Origin: Pseudomonas laurylsulfativorans
GTDB taxonomy: Bacteria; Pseudomonadota; Gammaproteobacteria; Pseudomonadales; Pseudomonadaceae
Assembly: GCF_002906155.1 (NCBI RefSeq)
Contig: NZ_MUJK01000002.1
Location: forward strand, 496,001-560,000
Length of the DNA stretch: 64,000 nucleotides
Direction: 5' to 3'
The notes beneath the pieces are model-generated. The model worked only from the letters and a program-made list of their open reading frames with translations, was not told where the DNA came from and did not search any database. Positions 27,658 through 37,992 of this stretch are shown in pieces (position 1 is the stretch's first letter; each line of letters opens with the position of its first letter). A program made the translations under genes and the position numbers.

Positions 27658-27860
27658 ACAGGCTCTCTCTGCGCTCGACGGCGCTTTCTAAACGGAAAGG
27701 GCATTGCGCGATCGATCTTCGCGGCCCTGAAAAAAGCGATTCTACCAGACGATCAACGCAAATCTGCGCCTGTGTGCATCGCTTCTCTATATAGAATGGT
27801 GCATTCTTGGCCGATTCCAAGGGATGGAGCAACGCGCTCGCCAGGATTTCAGAATGCGGG

Positions 27861-27889
27861 TTCCGTTTTGCCCTGCCTTGTGGTATAAA
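27861..27889 (+). promoter_or_regulatory. Probable rpsB promoter
   Basis: TATAAA (27884-27889) is a strong -10; a -35 at the right distance (TTCCGT, 27861-27866, 17-base spacer) is poor. A GC-rich discriminator (ATGCGCCGC) follows, as expected for a growth-rate-controlled ribosomal protein promoter. Confidence 0.5.
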
Positions 27890-27896
27890 ATGCGCC

Positions 27897-28030
27897 GCTT
27901 TCCGGGGATGTCCCGAAAAGCCTAAATCCACACACGTGTCGACACGATGACCTGGGTGCCGGAGGCCTTGATGCCGCTGGTTGGTCATTGGGATACGTGG
28001 AGGCCAAACCCGACTTATTAAGGAACTATC
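27897..28030 (+). promoter_or_regulatory. rpsB 5' leader, possible S2 autoregulatory RNA
   Basis: A ~130-nt leader precedes rpsB. In gammaproteobacteria the rpsB-tsf leader is conserved and S2 represses its own synthesis through it. Here the segment from ACACACGTGTCG to GGAGGCCAAACC contains repeated GGAGGCC (27961-27967 and 28000-28006) and self-complementary stretches, but I did not derive a full fold. The ribosome site is AAGGA (28020-28024). Confidence 0.4.
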
Positions 28031-28768
28031 ATGTCCCAAGTCAACATGCGCGATATGCTGAAGGCCGGTGTGCACTTCGGTCACCAGACCCGTTACTGGA
28101 ACCCGAAAATGGGCAAGTACATTTTCGGTGCGCGTAACAAGATCCACATCATCAACCTTGAAAAAACCCTGCCAATGTTCAACGAAGCTCTGACTTTCGT
28201 AGAGCGTCTGGCCCAGGGCAAAAACAAGATTCTGTTCGTCGGCACCAAGCGTTCCGCTGGCAAGATCGTTGCTGAAGAAGCAGCACGTTGCGGTTCGCCG
28301 TACGTCGATCACCGCTGGTTGGGCGGCATGCTGACCAACTTCAAAACCATCCGTGCTTCCATCAAGCGTCTGCGTGACCTTGAAGTTCAAGCCGAAGACG
28401 GTACTTTCGCCAAGCTGACCAAGAAAGAAGCGCTGATGCGCTCCCGTGACCTGGAAAAGCTGGACCGTTCCCTGGGTGGTATCAAGGACATGGGCGGTCT
28501 GCCAGACGCTCTGTTCGTTATCGACGTTGATCACGAGCGCATCGCGATCACCGAAGCCAACAAGCTGGGCATCCCGGTTATCGGCGTAGTCGATACCAAC
28601 AGCAGCCCGGAAGGCGTTGACTACATCATCCCAGGCAACGATGACGCAATCCGCGCTATCCAGCTGTACATGGGTTCGATGGCTGACGCAGTTATCCGCG
28701 GTCGCAACAACGTTGCTGGCGGTACTGTTGAATTCGCAGCTGAAGAAACTCAGGCTGCAGCTGAGTAA
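28031..28768 (+). CDS. rpsB: 30S ribosomal protein S2
   Basis: The 245-residue protein has the full S2 signature, including [22 protein letters not shown] near the start and [25 protein letters not shown] near residue 190. It binds the neck of the 30S subunit late in assembly. Codon use is strongly biased (C/T-ending, highly expressed). It is followed by a hairpin terminator at 28797 that likely attenuates expression of tsf. Confidence 0.98.
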   Translation: MSQVNMRDMLKAGVHFGHQTRYWNPKMGKYIFGARNKIHIINLEKTLPMFNEALTFVERLAQGKNKILFVGTKRSAGKIVAEEAARCGSPYVDHRWLGGMLTNFKTIRASIKRLRDLEVQAEDGTFAKLTKKEALMRSRDLEKLDRSLGGIKDMGGLPDALFVIDVDHERIAITEANKLGIPVIGVVDTNSSPEGVDYIIPGNDDAIRAIQLYMGSMADAVIRGRNNVAGGTVEFAAEETQAAAE

Positions 28769-28796
28769 TTGACGCCCTGGCGTTGACTCAGTAAGC

Positions 28797-28821
28797 AAAA
28801 AGGGGGCTTTGCCCCCTTTTT
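28797..28821 (+). terminator. Intrinsic terminator or attenuator between rpsB and tsf
   Basis: AAAAAGGGGGC (28797-28807), loop TTT, GCCCCCTTTTT (28811-28821): a perfect stem with U-tract. Since tsf usually shares the rpsB transcript, partial read-through would set the S2:EF-Ts ratio. Confidence 0.85.
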
Positions 28822-28957
28822 GCCACCTCGAAAACCATTTGTCGGCGCCCACCGCTCTATCTGTAACGTGCGGCAGCTAACAAGGGTGGTTCGGGAAGAA
28901 TTGATCGCCCGTTCGATCGGGTGGAATGGTTGAAAACCTATCCAAGAGGATTTTGAA

Positions 28958-29821
28958 ATGGCAGAGATTACTGCAGCGTTGGTCAAAGAACTGCGCGAGC
29001 GTACTGGCGAAGGCATGATGGACTGCAAAAAGGCCTTGACCAAGGCTGGCGGCGACATCGAGAAAGCCATTGATGACATGCGTGCTTCGGGCGCTATCAA
29101 GGCTGCCAAGAAGGCCGGCAACGTTGCCGCTGAAGGCGCGATCGCCATCAAGGCTGACGACAAGGCAGCGGTGCTGCTGGAAGTCAACTCGCAGACCGAC
29201 TTCCTGGCCCTGCAAGACGACTTCAAGAACTTCGTTGCTGCCAGCGTAGAAAAAGCCTTCGACGAAAAACTGACCGACGCAGCTCCGCTGATCGCCGCTC
29301 AGGAAACCGCTCGTGAAGCCCTGGTGGCCAAAGTTGGCGAAAACGTCAACATTCGTCGCCTTGTACGCGTAGAGGGTGACGTTGTCGGCACCTACCTGCA
29401 CGGTAACAAGATCGGTGTTGCTGTTGTTCTCAAGGGCGGCGATGTTCAGCTGGCCAAAGAGATCGCCATGCACGTGGCGGCAAGCAACCCTGAGTTCCTG
29501 CTGCCATCGCAGGTTTCGCCAGAAGCCATCGAGCGCGAGAAGGGCGTCTTCCTGACCCTGAACGAAGACAAGATGAAAGGCAAGCCAGCTGAAATCGTCG
29601 AGAAGATGATCGCTGGTCGTATCACCAAGTTCCTGGCTGAAGCCAGCCTGGTCGAGCAAGCTTTCGTCATGAACCCGGAAATCACCGTGGGTGCCCTGGC
29701 CAAGAAAGCTGGCGCTGAAATCGTTTCCTTCACTTACTTCAAAGTAGGCGAAGGCATCGAGAAGCCAGTGGACAACTTCGCTGAAGAAGTTGCTGCCCAG
29801 CTGGCTGCCGCCAAGCAATAA
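28958..29821 (+). CDS. tsf: Elongation factor Ts
   Basis: The 287-residue guanine-nucleotide exchange factor recycles EF-Tu. The N-terminal UBA-like domain (LVKELRERTGEGMMDCKKAL), the TDFLA loop (VNSQTDFLA) that inserts into EF-Tu, and the two core subdomains are all visible. AAGAGGA precedes the ATG. It lies 189 bases after rpsB with a terminator hairpin in between. Confidence 0.98.
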   Translation: MAEITAALVKELRERTGEGMMDCKKALTKAGGDIEKAIDDMRASGAIKAAKKAGNVAAEGAIAIKADDKAAVLLEVNSQTDFLALQDDFKNFVAASVEKAFDEKLTDAAPLIAAQETAREALVAKVGENVNIRRLVRVEGDVVGTYLHGNKIGVAVVLKGGDVQLAKEIAMHVAASNPEFLLPSQVSPEAIEREKGVFLTLNEDKMKGKPAEIVEKMIAGRITKFLAEASLVEQAFVMNPEITVGALAKKAGAEIVSFTYFKVGEGIEKPVDNFAEEVAAQLAAAKQ

Positions 29822-29847
29822 GACGGTTTTTTAAACTGTCGCCCAGA

Positions 29848-29880
29848 AGAGGCTGCCCGCTCACGCGCGCAGCCTCTTTT
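29848..29880 (+). terminator. Intrinsic terminator after tsf
   Basis: AGAGGCTGC (29848-29856) pairs with GCAGCCTCT (29869-29877), followed by TTT. A second perfect hairpin, GGCGCTGAAGCAGCGCC (29945-29961), lies between here and pyrH. Confidence 0.8.
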
Positions 29881-30032
29881 CAGATGGGGCATCAATTTTT
29901 AATTGGTTTCCCTTTGGAACTGGCTTACAAAGCCATGTTCCGATGGCGCTGAAGCAGCGCCACGCTAGAGTGAACGCCAGCTGTAAACAGCTCGCAAAGA
30001 ATTTTTAAAATACGCCGCAGGAGAGATTCGCA

Positions 30033-30776
30033 ATGGCTCAGCAGGGCAGTGGTTATCAGGCTCGCTATAAACGCATTCTACTCAAGCTTAGCGGCGAGGC
30101 CCTGATGGGCTCGGAAGAGTTCGGGATCGACCCGAAAGTTCTGGATCGCATGGCATTGGAAGTTGGCCAGTTGGTCGGCATCGGTGTTCAGGTCGGTCTG
30201 GTTATCGGTGGTGGCAACCTGTTCCGCGGTGAAGCGCTGAGCAAGGCTGGCATGGACCGGGTCACCGGCGACCACATGGGCATGCTGGCCACTGTGATGA
30301 ACGCCCTGGCCATGCGCGACGCCCTTGAGCGCGCCAACATCTCGGCCATCGTGATGTCCGCTATCTCCATGGTTGGTGTGACCGATCACTACGATCGCCG
30401 CAAGGCCATGCGCCACTTGAACTCCAAGGACGTGGTGATTTTCGCGGCCGGTACCGGCAACCCGTTCTTTACCACGGATTCGGCAGCCTGCCTGCGTGCA
30501 ATCGAAATCGATGCCGATGTCGTGCTCAAGGCGACCAAGGTCGATGGCGTCTACACCGCAGACCCATTCAAAGACCCGCATGCCGAGAAGTTCGATCATC
30601 TGACCTACGATGAAGTGCTGGATCGCAAGCTGGGTGTGATGGATCTGACGGCTATTTGCCTGTGCCGCGACCACAAGATGCCGCTACGCGTATTTAACAT
30701 GAACAAGCCCGGCGCCCTGCTGAACATCGTGCATGGCGGCGCTGAAGGAACCCTGATCGAGGAAGGCCAACAATGA
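30033..30776 (+). CDS. pyrH: UMP kinase
   Basis: The 247-residue amino-acid-kinase-fold enzyme phosphorylates UMP to UDP, feeding UTP and CTP synthesis (pyrG lies further right). [10 protein letters not shown] at the N-terminus and GGGNLFRG (55-62) are phosphate-binding loops; [20 protein letters not shown] marks the UMP site. The stop overlaps the frr start (ATGA). Bacterial hexameric PyrH is usually feedback-inhibited by UTP. Confidence 0.98.
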   Translation: MAQQGSGYQARYKRILLKLSGEALMGSEEFGIDPKVLDRMALEVGQLVGIGVQVGLVIGGGNLFRGEALSKAGMDRVTGDHMGMLATVMNALAMRDALERANISAIVMSAISMVGVTDHYDRRKAMRHLNSKDVVIFAAGTGNPFFTTDSAACLRAIEIDADVVLKATKVDGVYTADPFKDPHAEKFDHLTYDEVLDRKLGVMDLTAICLCRDHKMPLRVFNMNKPGALLNIVHGGAEGTLIEEGQQ

Positions 30777-31330
30777 TCAACGAAATCAAGAAAGACGCTC
30801 AAGAGCGCATGCAGAAATCCGTGGAATCGCTGGCGCACAACTTCGGCCGCATTCGTACCGGCCAGGCGCATCCAAGCATCCTGGAGGGCGTGATGGTGCC
30901 GTACTACGGTTCCGATACCCCGATCAAGCAGGTGGCCAACATCACCGTCAAAGACGCCCGTACCCTGCAAGTCGTTGCTTTCGAGCGCAACATGCTGGGT
31001 GCTGTCGACAAGGCGATCGGTAGCGCAGGTCTGAACCTGAACCCGACCAACCTCGGCGAGCTGCTGCTGATCTCCATGCCTGCCCTGACCGAAGAAACCC
31101 GTAAGGGCTTCACCAAGCAGGCTCGTGACGTTGCAGAAGATGCCCGTGTTGCCGTGCGCAACATCCGTCGTGATGCCAATAGCCAGCTCAAGGATCTCGT
31201 CAAGGAAAAAGAGATCAGTGAGGATGAAGAGCGTCGTGCAACTGGCGAGATCGACGACCTGACCAAGAAATTCGTGGCTAAAATCGACGCGGACCTGGCG
31301 CAGAAAGAAAAAGACCTGATGGCCGTATAA
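30773..31330 (+). CDS. frr: Ribosome-recycling factor
   Basis: The 185-residue tRNA-mimic splits post-termination ribosomes with EF-G. The family's exact typical length is seen, with [32 protein letters not shown] in domain II and [25 protein letters not shown] in the long helical domain I. It is translationally coupled to pyrH by a 4-base overlap. Confidence 0.98.
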   Translation: MINEIKKDAQERMQKSVESLAHNFGRIRTGQAHPSILEGVMVPYYGSDTPIKQVANITVKDARTLQVVAFERNMLGAVDKAIGSAGLNLNPTNLGELLLISMPALTEETRKGFTKQARDVAEDARVAVRNIRRDANSQLKDLVKEKEISEDEERRATGEIDDLTKKFVAKIDADLAQKEKDLMAV

Positions 31331-31344
31331 AGGGTTGTGTTTTC

Positions 31345-32100
31345 ATGGAAAAGACTAAGCTGACTGCGCCGTCCGCGGTGCCGCGCCATGTCGCGATCAT
31401 CATGGATGGTAACAATCGCTGGGCGAAAAAACGCTTTATGCCAGGTGTCGCTGGGCATAAAGCGGGTGTGGATGCGGTGCGTGCTGTCATTGAAGTCTGC
31501 GTCGAGGCCGGGGTCGAAGTGCTGACCCTGTTCGCCTTCTCAAGCGAGAACTGGCAACGTCCGGTCGATGAGGTCAGCGCTTTGATGGATCTGTTCTTCA
31601 AGGCGCTGCGTCGTGAGGCCAAGCGCCTCAACGACAACAACATCAGCCTGCGTATCATTGGTGACCGCTCGCGTTTTCATCCCGAGCTGCAGGCTGCTAT
31701 GCGTGAAGCCGAAGCCATGACGGTTGGTGCCAATCGTTTTGTCCTGCAGATCGCCGCCAATTACGGCGGTCAGTGGGATATCGCGCAAGCTGCGCAGCGC
31801 CTGGCGCGAGAAGTTCAGGCCGGACACTTGCGTCCGGAAGACATCACGCCTGATCTGCTGCAGACCTGCCTGGTCACAGGCGACCTGCCGTTGCCGGACC
31901 TGTGTATCCGGACCGGTGGCGAGCACCGCATCAGTAACTTCCTGCTCTGGCAGCTCGCCTATGCCGAGTTGTATTTTTCCGACCTGTTCTGGCCGGACTT
32001 CAAACACGATGCCATGCGCAATGCGCTGGCCGATTTCGCTTCCCGCCAGCGCCGCTTCGGTAAAACGAGCGAGCAGGTCGAGGCTGGAGCCCGGGTTTAA
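31345..32100 (+). CDS. uppS: Undecaprenyl diphosphate synthase
   Basis: The 251-residue cis-prenyltransferase condenses eight isopentenyl units onto farnesyl diphosphate, giving the C55 carrier for peptidoglycan and O-antigen. Catalytic D21 is in IIMDGNNRWAKKR; FAFSSENWQRP and the RTGGEHRISNFLLWQLAYAELYF signature are present. It ends in TAA whose last A begins the cdsA ATG (TAATG), so the next gene is coupled. Confidence 0.97.
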   Translation: MEKTKLTAPSAVPRHVAIIMDGNNRWAKKRFMPGVAGHKAGVDAVRAVIEVCVEAGVEVLTLFAFSSENWQRPVDEVSALMDLFFKALRREAKRLNDNNISLRIIGDRSRFHPELQAAMREAEAMTVGANRFVLQIAANYGGQWDIAQAAQRLAREVQAGHLRPEDITPDLLQTCLVTGDLPLPDLCIRTGGEHRISNFLLWQLAYAELYFSDLFWPDFKHDAMRNALADFASRQRRFGKTSEQVEAGARV

Positions 32101-32906
32101 TGCTTAAACAACGAATCATCACCGCACTGATTCTGCTGCCGATTGCCTTGTGCGGATTTTTCCTGCTTGAAGGTTCCGGTTTTGCGCTGTTCATTGGGCT
32201 GGTCGTAACCCTTGGCGCCTGGGAATGGGCGCGTCTGGCGGGTTTCGCAGGTCAGGCGTTCCGCGTCGGCTATGCCGCTGTGGTTGCATTGATGCTGTTC
32301 GTCATGTACATCCTGCCTGGTCTCGCGCCTTGGATATTGGGCGCTTCGGTGTTGTGGTGGGCGGTGGCGACGTATCTGGTGCTGACCTATCCGCGTTCGA
32401 GCGAACATTGGTCCAATGCGGCGACCAAATTGGTGATCGGCCTGTTGATTCTCCTGCCGGCCTGGCAAGGTCTGGTGCAGATCAAGCAATACCCCCTGGG
32501 TAACTGGCTGATCATGGCAGTGATGGTGTTGGTCTGGGGTGCCGATATTGGCGCCTACTTCTCCGGTCGTGCTTTCGGCAAGCGCAAGCTCGCACCCCTG
32601 GTCAGTCCGGGTAAAAGCTGGGAAGGCGTGTACGGTGGTCTTGCGCTGAGTCTGGTAATTACCACGCTCGTTGCTCTGGTGCGCGATTGGACGGTGGCCG
32701 AGCTGTTCAAGGGGCTGATCTGTGCTGCGCTGATCGTATTCATTTCGGTGGTGGGTGATCTCACTGAAAGCATGTTCAAGCGCCAGTCCGGCATCAAGGA
32801 CAGCAGCAATCTGCTCCCGGGTCACGGCGGCGTGCTGGATCGTATCGACAGCCTGACGGCAGCGATTCCGGTGTTTGCCGTGCTGTTGTGGATGGCGGCC
32901 CCATGA
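32100..32906 (+). CDS. cdsA: Phosphatidate cytidylyltransferase (CDP-diglyceride synthase)
   Basis: The 268-residue integral membrane enzyme makes CDP-diacylglycerol from phosphatidate and CTP. The family signature near the C-terminus is complete: [24 protein letters not shown]. About eight hydrophobic helices precede and surround it. The stop overlaps the dxr start by 4 bases. In function it follows PlsB (8143-10635) and PlsC in phospholipid synthesis. Confidence 0.96.
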   Translation: MLKQRIITALILLPIALCGFFLLEGSGFALFIGLVVTLGAWEWARLAGFAGQAFRVGYAAVVALMLFVMYILPGLAPWILGASVLWWAVATYLVLTYPRSSEHWSNAATKLVIGLLILLPAWQGLVQIKQYPLGNWLIMAVMVLVWGADIGAYFSGRAFGKRKLAPLVSPGKSWEGVYGGLALSLVITTLVALVRDWTVAELFKGLICAALIVFISVVGDLTESMFKRQSGIKDSSNLLPGHGGVLDRIDSLTAAIPVFAVLLWMAAP

Positions 32907-34093
32907 GCCGCCCACAACAGATTACCGTTCTGGGTGCGACCGGCTCGATTGGCCTGAGTACGCTCGACGTCATCGCTCGCCATCCGGATCGTTATCAGGT
33001 CTTTGCCTTGAGTGGCTTCACTCGCTTGAGCGAATTGCTGGCGCTCTGCGTGCGCCATGTGCCGCGATTTGCTGTAGTGCCTGAGATCGCTGCTGCACGC
33101 ACCTTGCAGGATGATTTGCGCGCGGCGGGTCTCGCGACCCGTGTTCTGGTGGGCGAGGAAGGTTTGTGTCAGGTCGCTTCCGATCCGGAAGTCGATACGG
33201 TCATGGCGGCCATCGTCGGTGCAGCGGGATTGCGTCCGACACTGGCGGCGGTCGAGGCTGGCAAAAAGATTCTCCTGGCCAACAAGGAAGCGCTGGTGAT
33301 GTCCGGCGCGCTGTTCATGCAGGCGGTGCGCAAGAGCGGGTCGGTGTTGCTGCCGATCGATAGCGAGCACAACGCGATTTTTCAGTGCATGCCGCACGAT
33401 TATGCCCGTGGCCTTGAGGCTGTCGGCGTACGGCGGATTTTACTGACGGCTTCCGGCGGTCCGTTCCGCCAGACGCCAATGGCTGAACTGGCACATGTAT
33501 CACCTGACCAGGCCTGTGCGCATCCGAACTGGTCCATGGGGCGGAAAATCTCCGTTGACTCGGCCAGTATGATGAACAAGGGGCTTGAGCTGATCGAAGC
33601 CTGCTGGCTGTTCGATGCCAGGCCATCCCAGGTCGAAGTGGTGATTCACCCGCAAAGTGTGATCCATTCGCTGGTCGACTATGTCGATGGTTCTGTCCTG
33701 GCGCAGCTGGGTAATCCGGACATGCGCACGCCTATCGCCAATGCCCTGGCCTGGCCGGAGCGGATTGACTCGGGTGTGGCGCCGCTGGATCTGTTTGCCA
33801 TTGCCCGGCTGGATTTCCAGGCGCCCGATGAAGAGCGTTTCCCTTGTCTGCGTCTGGCTCGTCAGGCGGCCGAGGCGGGTAACAGCGCGCCGGCAATGCT
33901 CAATGCGGCGAACGAAGTGGCGGTGGCGGCATTTCTCGACGAACGGGTTCGTTACCTGGAAATCGCGAGTATCATCGAGGAAGTACTGAGTCTGGAGCCC
34001 GTAGTGGCGGTGGATGATCTCGAGGCAGTGTTCACGGCAGACGCGAAGGCGCGATTGCTGGCCGGACAATGGTTGAGCCGTCACGGGCGCTAA
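32903..34093 (+). CDS. dxr: 1-deoxy-D-xylulose 5-phosphate reductoisomerase
   Basis: From ATG 32903 the enzyme has 396 residues; a GTG at 32888 is in frame but lies inside cdsA. The NADPH loop GATGSIG is at residues 10-16; [14 protein letters not shown] metal/substrate motif appears as [11 protein letters not shown] (~150), and [10 protein letters not shown] follows. It makes MEP, the first committed intermediate of non-mevalonate isoprenoid synthesis. ispD (53616) and ispF (57500) further along act two and four steps later. Confidence 0.97.
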   Translation: MSRPQQITVLGATGSIGLSTLDVIARHPDRYQVFALSGFTRLSELLALCVRHVPRFAVVPEIAAARTLQDDLRAAGLATRVLVGEEGLCQVASDPEVDTVMAAIVGAAGLRPTLAAVEAGKKILLANKEALVMSGALFMQAVRKSGSVLLPIDSEHNAIFQCMPHDYARGLEAVGVRRILLTASGGPFRQTPMAELAHVSPDQACAHPNWSMGRKISVDSASMMNKGLELIEACWLFDARPSQVEVVIHPQSVIHSLVDYVDGSVLAQLGNPDMRTPIANALAWPERIDSGVAPLDLFAIARLDFQAPDEERFPCLRLARQAAEAGNSAPAMLNAANEVAVAAFLDERVRYLEIASIIEEVLSLEPVVAVDDLEAVFTADAKARLLAGQWLSRHGR

Positions 34094-34146
34094 ATGCTGC
34101 GGATAGTTGACCCAGGCAGCAGCGGATAGGAATGCGGAGAAAGTAG

Positions 34147-35499
34147 ATGAGCGCGCTCTATATGATTGTCGGCACCCTGGTTGCTCTGGGTGTGCTGGTT
34201 ACCTTCCACGAGTTCGGCCATTTTTGGGTCGCGCGTCGCTGTGGGGTCAAGGTGCTGCGCTTCTCCGTGGGCTTCGGCATGCCTTTGCTGCGCTGGCACG
34301 ACAAGCAGGGCACCGAGTTTGTCGTTGCGGCCATCCCGTTGGGCGGCTACGTGAAAATGCTCGACGAGCGCGAAGGTGAAGTACCGCTCGATCAGCTTGA
34401 TCAATCCTTCAATCGCAAATCCGTTCGTCAGCGCATTGCCATCGTGGCGGCGGGGCCGATTGCCAACTTCCTGCTGGCATTGGTGTTCTTCTGGGCATTG
34501 GCAATGCTCGGCAGCGAACAGGTGCGCCCGGTCATCGGCGCTGTCGAGTCCGGCAGTATCGCGGCCAAGGCGGGTTTGAGCCCCGGCCAGGAAATCGTCG
34601 CCATTGATGGCGAGGCGACTTCCGGCTGGGCGGCAGTGAATCTGCAACTGGTTCGTCGTCTGGGCGAAAGCGGTTCGTTGCAGATAATGGTTCGCGAGCA
34701 AGGCTCCACTGCTGATACTCCTCGTGAACTTGCGCTGGACAAATGGCTCAAAGGGGCTGATGAGCCCGACCCGATTCATTCGTTGGGAATTCGCCCGTGG
34801 CGTCCAGCATTGCCGCCGGTCCTGGCTGAACTCGATCCGAAGGGACCGGCCCAGGCTGCCGGCCTGAAGACCGGTGACCGGTTACTGGCGCTCGATGGTC
34901 GTACGCTGGATGACTGGCAGCAGGTTGTCGATACCGTGCGTATGCATCCTGATACCAAAATCATGCTGCGGGTTGAGCGTGACGGTGCTCAAATCGACGT
35001 TCCGGTTACGCTTGCCGCTCGGGGCGAGAGCAAGTCATCCAGCGGCTATTTGGGGGCGGGGGTGAAGGCTGTCGATTGGCCGCCGGAGATGATCCGCGAG
35101 GTCAGTTACGGGCCGTTGGCAGCGATTGGCGAGGGGGCTCGGCGTACCTGGACCATGAGCGTGCTGACCCTCGATTCACTGAAGAAAATGTTGTTCGGCG
35201 AGCTCTCGGTAAAAAACTTGAGTGGACCGATAACCATTGCTAAAGTGGCGGGCGCTTCGGCCCAGTCGGGTGTCGCTGATTTCCTGAATTTCCTTGCTTA
35301 TCTGAGTATTAGCCTGGGGGTTCTGAATTTGCTGCCCATTCCTGTGCTGGATGGGGGGCATTTGTTGTTTTATCTGATCGAGTGGGCGCGTGGTCGCCCC
35401 TTGTCGGATCGGGTGCAAGGTTGGGGGATACAGATCGGTATCAGTTTGGTGATCGGAGTGATGTTGCTTGCTCTGGTCAATGATCTGGGTCGTCTGTAA
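34147..35499 (+). CDS. rseP: Site-2 intramembrane zinc protease RseP/MucP
   Basis: The 450-residue inner-membrane metalloprotease cleaves the anti-sigma factor for the envelope-stress sigma factor (AlgU/RpoE type). HEFGH (H21, E22, H25) is in the first helix, LDGGH (near 400) supplies the third zinc ligand, and two PDZ domains lie in the periplasmic loop (~105-310, with GSIAAKAGLSPGQ and PKGPAQAAGLKTGDRLL). In P. aeruginosa the homologue MucP helps control alginate. A short hairpin separates it from bamA. Confidence 0.96.
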   Translation: MSALYMIVGTLVALGVLVTFHEFGHFWVARRCGVKVLRFSVGFGMPLLRWHDKQGTEFVVAAIPLGGYVKMLDEREGEVPLDQLDQSFNRKSVRQRIAIVAAGPIANFLLALVFFWALAMLGSEQVRPVIGAVESGSIAAKAGLSPGQEIVAIDGEATSGWAAVNLQLVRRLGESGSLQIMVREQGSTADTPRELALDKWLKGADEPDPIHSLGIRPWRPALPPVLAELDPKGPAQAAGLKTGDRLLALDGRTLDDWQQVVDTVRMHPDTKIMLRVERDGAQIDVPVTLAARGESKSSSGYLGAGVKAVDWPPEMIREVSYGPLAAIGEGARRTWTMSVLTLDSLKKMLFGELSVKNLSGPITIAKVAGASAQSGVADFLNFLAYLSISLGVLNLLPIPVLDGGHLLFYLIEWARGRPLSDRVQGWGIQIGISLVIGVMLLALVNDLGRL

Positions 35500-35517
35500 C
35501 GTCGCTGAATTGCGAAT

Positions 35518-35543
35518 CTGCCGCATTTTGCGGCAGTTTGTTT
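35518..35543 (+). terminator. Weak hairpin terminator between rseP and bamA
   Basis: CTGCCGC (35518-35524), loop ATTTT, GCGGCAG (35530-35536), then TTTGTTT. It would reduce, not abolish, read-through into bamA. Confidence 0.65.
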
Positions 35544-35571
35544 ATTGCCAGTTGGAATAAGAAAGGACTTC

Positions 35572-37947
35572 ATGAAACGTCTGCTGCTAACTGCGGTTCT
35601 CACCGTATTGATGATCGCCGAAGTTCACGCCGAGTCCTTCACTATCTCTGATATTCGCGTCAATGGCCTCCAGCGGGTCTCCGCGGGTAGCGTCTTTGGT
35701 GCTTTGCCGTTGAACGTCGGTGAACAGGCGGATGATCGTCGCCTGGTGGAATCCACTCGTGCGTTGTTCAAAACCGGTTTCTTTCAAGATATCCAGCTGG
35801 GCCGCGATGGCAACGTCCTGGTCATCACGGTAGTCGAGCGCCCGTCTGTTGCCAGTATCGAGATCGAAGGTAACAAGGCGATCTCTACCGAAGACCTGAT
35901 GAAAGGTCTCAAGCAATCCGGTCTGGCCGAAGGCGAGATCTTCCAGCGTGCCACCCTTGAAGGTGTGCGTAACGAACTGCAGCGCCAGTACGTCGCCCAG
36001 GGTCGCTACTCGGCTACCGTCGACACCGAAGTGGTGCCGCAGCCGCGTAACCGCGTTGGCCTGAAGGTCAACATCAACGAAGGTACCGTTGCCGCTATTC
36101 AGCACATCAACGTGGTGGGCAACACGGTTTTCCCCGATGAAGACCTGATCGACCTTTTCGAACTCAAAACCACCAACTGGTTGTCGTTCTTCAAGAACGA
36201 TGACAAGTACGCTCGTGAAAAACTGTCCGGTGACCTGGAACGCCTGCGTTCCTACTACCTGGACCGTGGCTATATCAACATGGATATCGCTTCGACCCAG
36301 GTTTCCATTACGCCGGACAAGAAACACGTCTACATCACCGTTAACGTCAACGAAGGCGAGAAATACACCGTTCGTGACGTCAAGCTCAGCGGCGACCTGA
36401 AAGTCCCTGAAGACCAGGTCAAGTCCCTGCTGCTGGTGCAAAAAGGCCAGGTGTTCTCGCGCAAGCTGATGACCACCACCTCCGAACTGATCACCCGTCG
36501 CCTGGGTAACGAAGGTTATACCTTCGCCAACGTCAACGGTGTGCCTCAACCGCACGATGAAGATCACACCGTAGACATCCTGTTCGCGGTCGATCCGGGC
36601 AAGCGTGCCTACGTGAACCGCATCAACTTCCGTGGCAACACCAAGTCCGAAGACGAAGTGCTGCGTCGTGAAATGCGTCAGATGGAAGGCGGCTGGGCTT
36701 CGACCTACCTGATCGACCAATCCAAGACCCGTCTGGAACGCCTTGGCTTCTTCAAGGAAGTCAACGTCGAGACCCCGGCCGTGCCGGGTGTGGATGACCA
36801 GGTTGACGTCAACTACAGCGTTGAAGAGCAAGCCTCCGGTTCGATTACTGCCAGCGTCGGTTTCGCCCAGAGTGCTGGTCTGATCCTCGGTGGTTCGATC
36901 ACCCAGAACAACTTCCTGGGTACCGGTAACAAGGTCAGCGTCGGCTTGACCAAAAGTGAATACCAGACCCGCTATAACTTCGGTTATGTCGACCCCTACT
37001 GGACTGCTGATGGCGTGAGTCTGGGTTACAACGCCTTCTACCGCACCACTGACTATGACGATCTCGATGTCGACGTAGCGAGCTATGCCGTGGACAGCCT
37101 GGGTGCGGGCGCGAGTGTCGGCTACCCGATCAGCGAGACTTCGCGTCTGACCTTCGGCCTGACTGCACAGCAGGACAAGATCAAGACCGGCGTTTACACC
37201 GTCGACGAGATTTTCGACTTCGTTAACAAGGAAGGCGATCAGTACCTGAACTTCAAGGCTTCGGCCGGTTGGTCCGAGTCCACCCTGAACAAGGGCGTGC
37301 TCGCCACCCGTGGCCATTCCCAGAGCCTGGTGCTGGAGTCCACGATTCCAGGCAGCGACCTGTCGTTCTTCAAGCTCGACTACCGTGGCCAGCTGTTCCA
37401 GCCATTGTCCGAAAACTACACCATGCGCCTGCATACCGAGCTGGGCTATGGCGATGGTTACGGTTCGACCGACGGCTTGCCTTTCTATGAAAACTACTAT
37501 GCTGGTGGTTTCAACTCGGTCCGTGGTTTCAAGGACAGCACGCTAGGTCCTCGTAGTACGCCAAGTACCGCCAAGAACCCAGGCACATTGGTCGACCCGG
37601 ACCAGGATCCACTGCCGTTCGGTGGTAACGTCCTGATTCAGGGCGGTGTGGAAGTGCTCTTCCCTCTGCCGTTCGTCAAGGATCAACGCTCCCTGCGTAC
37701 CTCGGTATTCTGGGATGTGGGTAACGTGTTCGATTCATCGTGCTCGGATACCACAAACGCTGATGGCACGAAGTCCAACACCAAATGCAACGACATTAGC
37801 CTGAGCAATATGGCCAGTTCTGTTGGTGTAGGTGTGACGTGGGTCACCGCACTGGGGCCTCTGAGTTTCGCATTGGCCATGCCGGTCAAGAAACCGGATG
37901 ACGCTGAGACTCAAGTGTTCCAATTTTCCCTCGGCCAGACGTTCTAA
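35572..37947 (+). CDS. bamA: Outer-membrane protein assembly factor BamA
   Basis: From ATG 35572 (GAAAGGA upstream) the protein has 791 residues: a signal peptide cut after about residue 20 (EVHA/ES), five periplasmic POTRA domains (~22-420, starting FTISDIRVNGLQRVS), and a C-terminal 16-strand barrel with the conserved NSVRGFKDSTLG (near 645-655, the VRGF/Y loop-6 motif) and terminal aromatic strand QFSLGQTF. It inserts beta-barrel proteins into the outer membrane. A 27-base open extension upstream begins with TTG and is rejected. Confidence 0.98.
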   Translation: MKRLLLTAVLTVLMIAEVHAESFTISDIRVNGLQRVSAGSVFGALPLNVGEQADDRRLVESTRALFKTGFFQDIQLGRDGNVLVITVVERPSVASIEIEGNKAISTEDLMKGLKQSGLAEGEIFQRATLEGVRNELQRQYVAQGRYSATVDTEVVPQPRNRVGLKVNINEGTVAAIQHINVVGNTVFPDEDLIDLFELKTTNWLSFFKNDDKYAREKLSGDLERLRSYYLDRGYINMDIASTQVSITPDKKHVYITVNVNEGEKYTVRDVKLSGDLKVPEDQVKSLLLVQKGQVFSRKLMTTTSELITRRLGNEGYTFANVNGVPQPHDEDHTVDILFAVDPGKRAYVNRINFRGNTKSEDEVLRREMRQMEGGWASTYLIDQSKTRLERLGFFKEVNVETPAVPGVDDQVDVNYSVEEQASGSITASVGFAQSAGLILGGSITQNNFLGTGNKVSVGLTKSEYQTRYNFGYVDPYWTADGVSLGYNAFYRTTDYDDLDVDVASYAVDSLGAGASVGYPISETSRLTFGLTAQQDKIKTGVYTVDEIFDFVNKEGDQYLNFKASAGWSESTLNKGVLATRGHSQSLVLESTIPGSDLSFFKLDYRGQLFQPLSENYTMRLHTELGYGDGYGSTDGLPFYENYYAGGFNSVRGFKDSTLGPRSTPSTAKNPGTLVDPDQDPLPFGGNVLIQGGVEVLFPLPFVKDQRSLRTSVFWDVGNVFDSSCSDTTNADGTKSNTKCNDISLSNMASSVGVGVTWVTALGPLSFALAMPVKKPDDAETQVFQFSLGQTF

Positions 37948-37992
37948 GCGTCTGACCCAAGATAACGACAATGAATTTTGTAGGAGTGCATC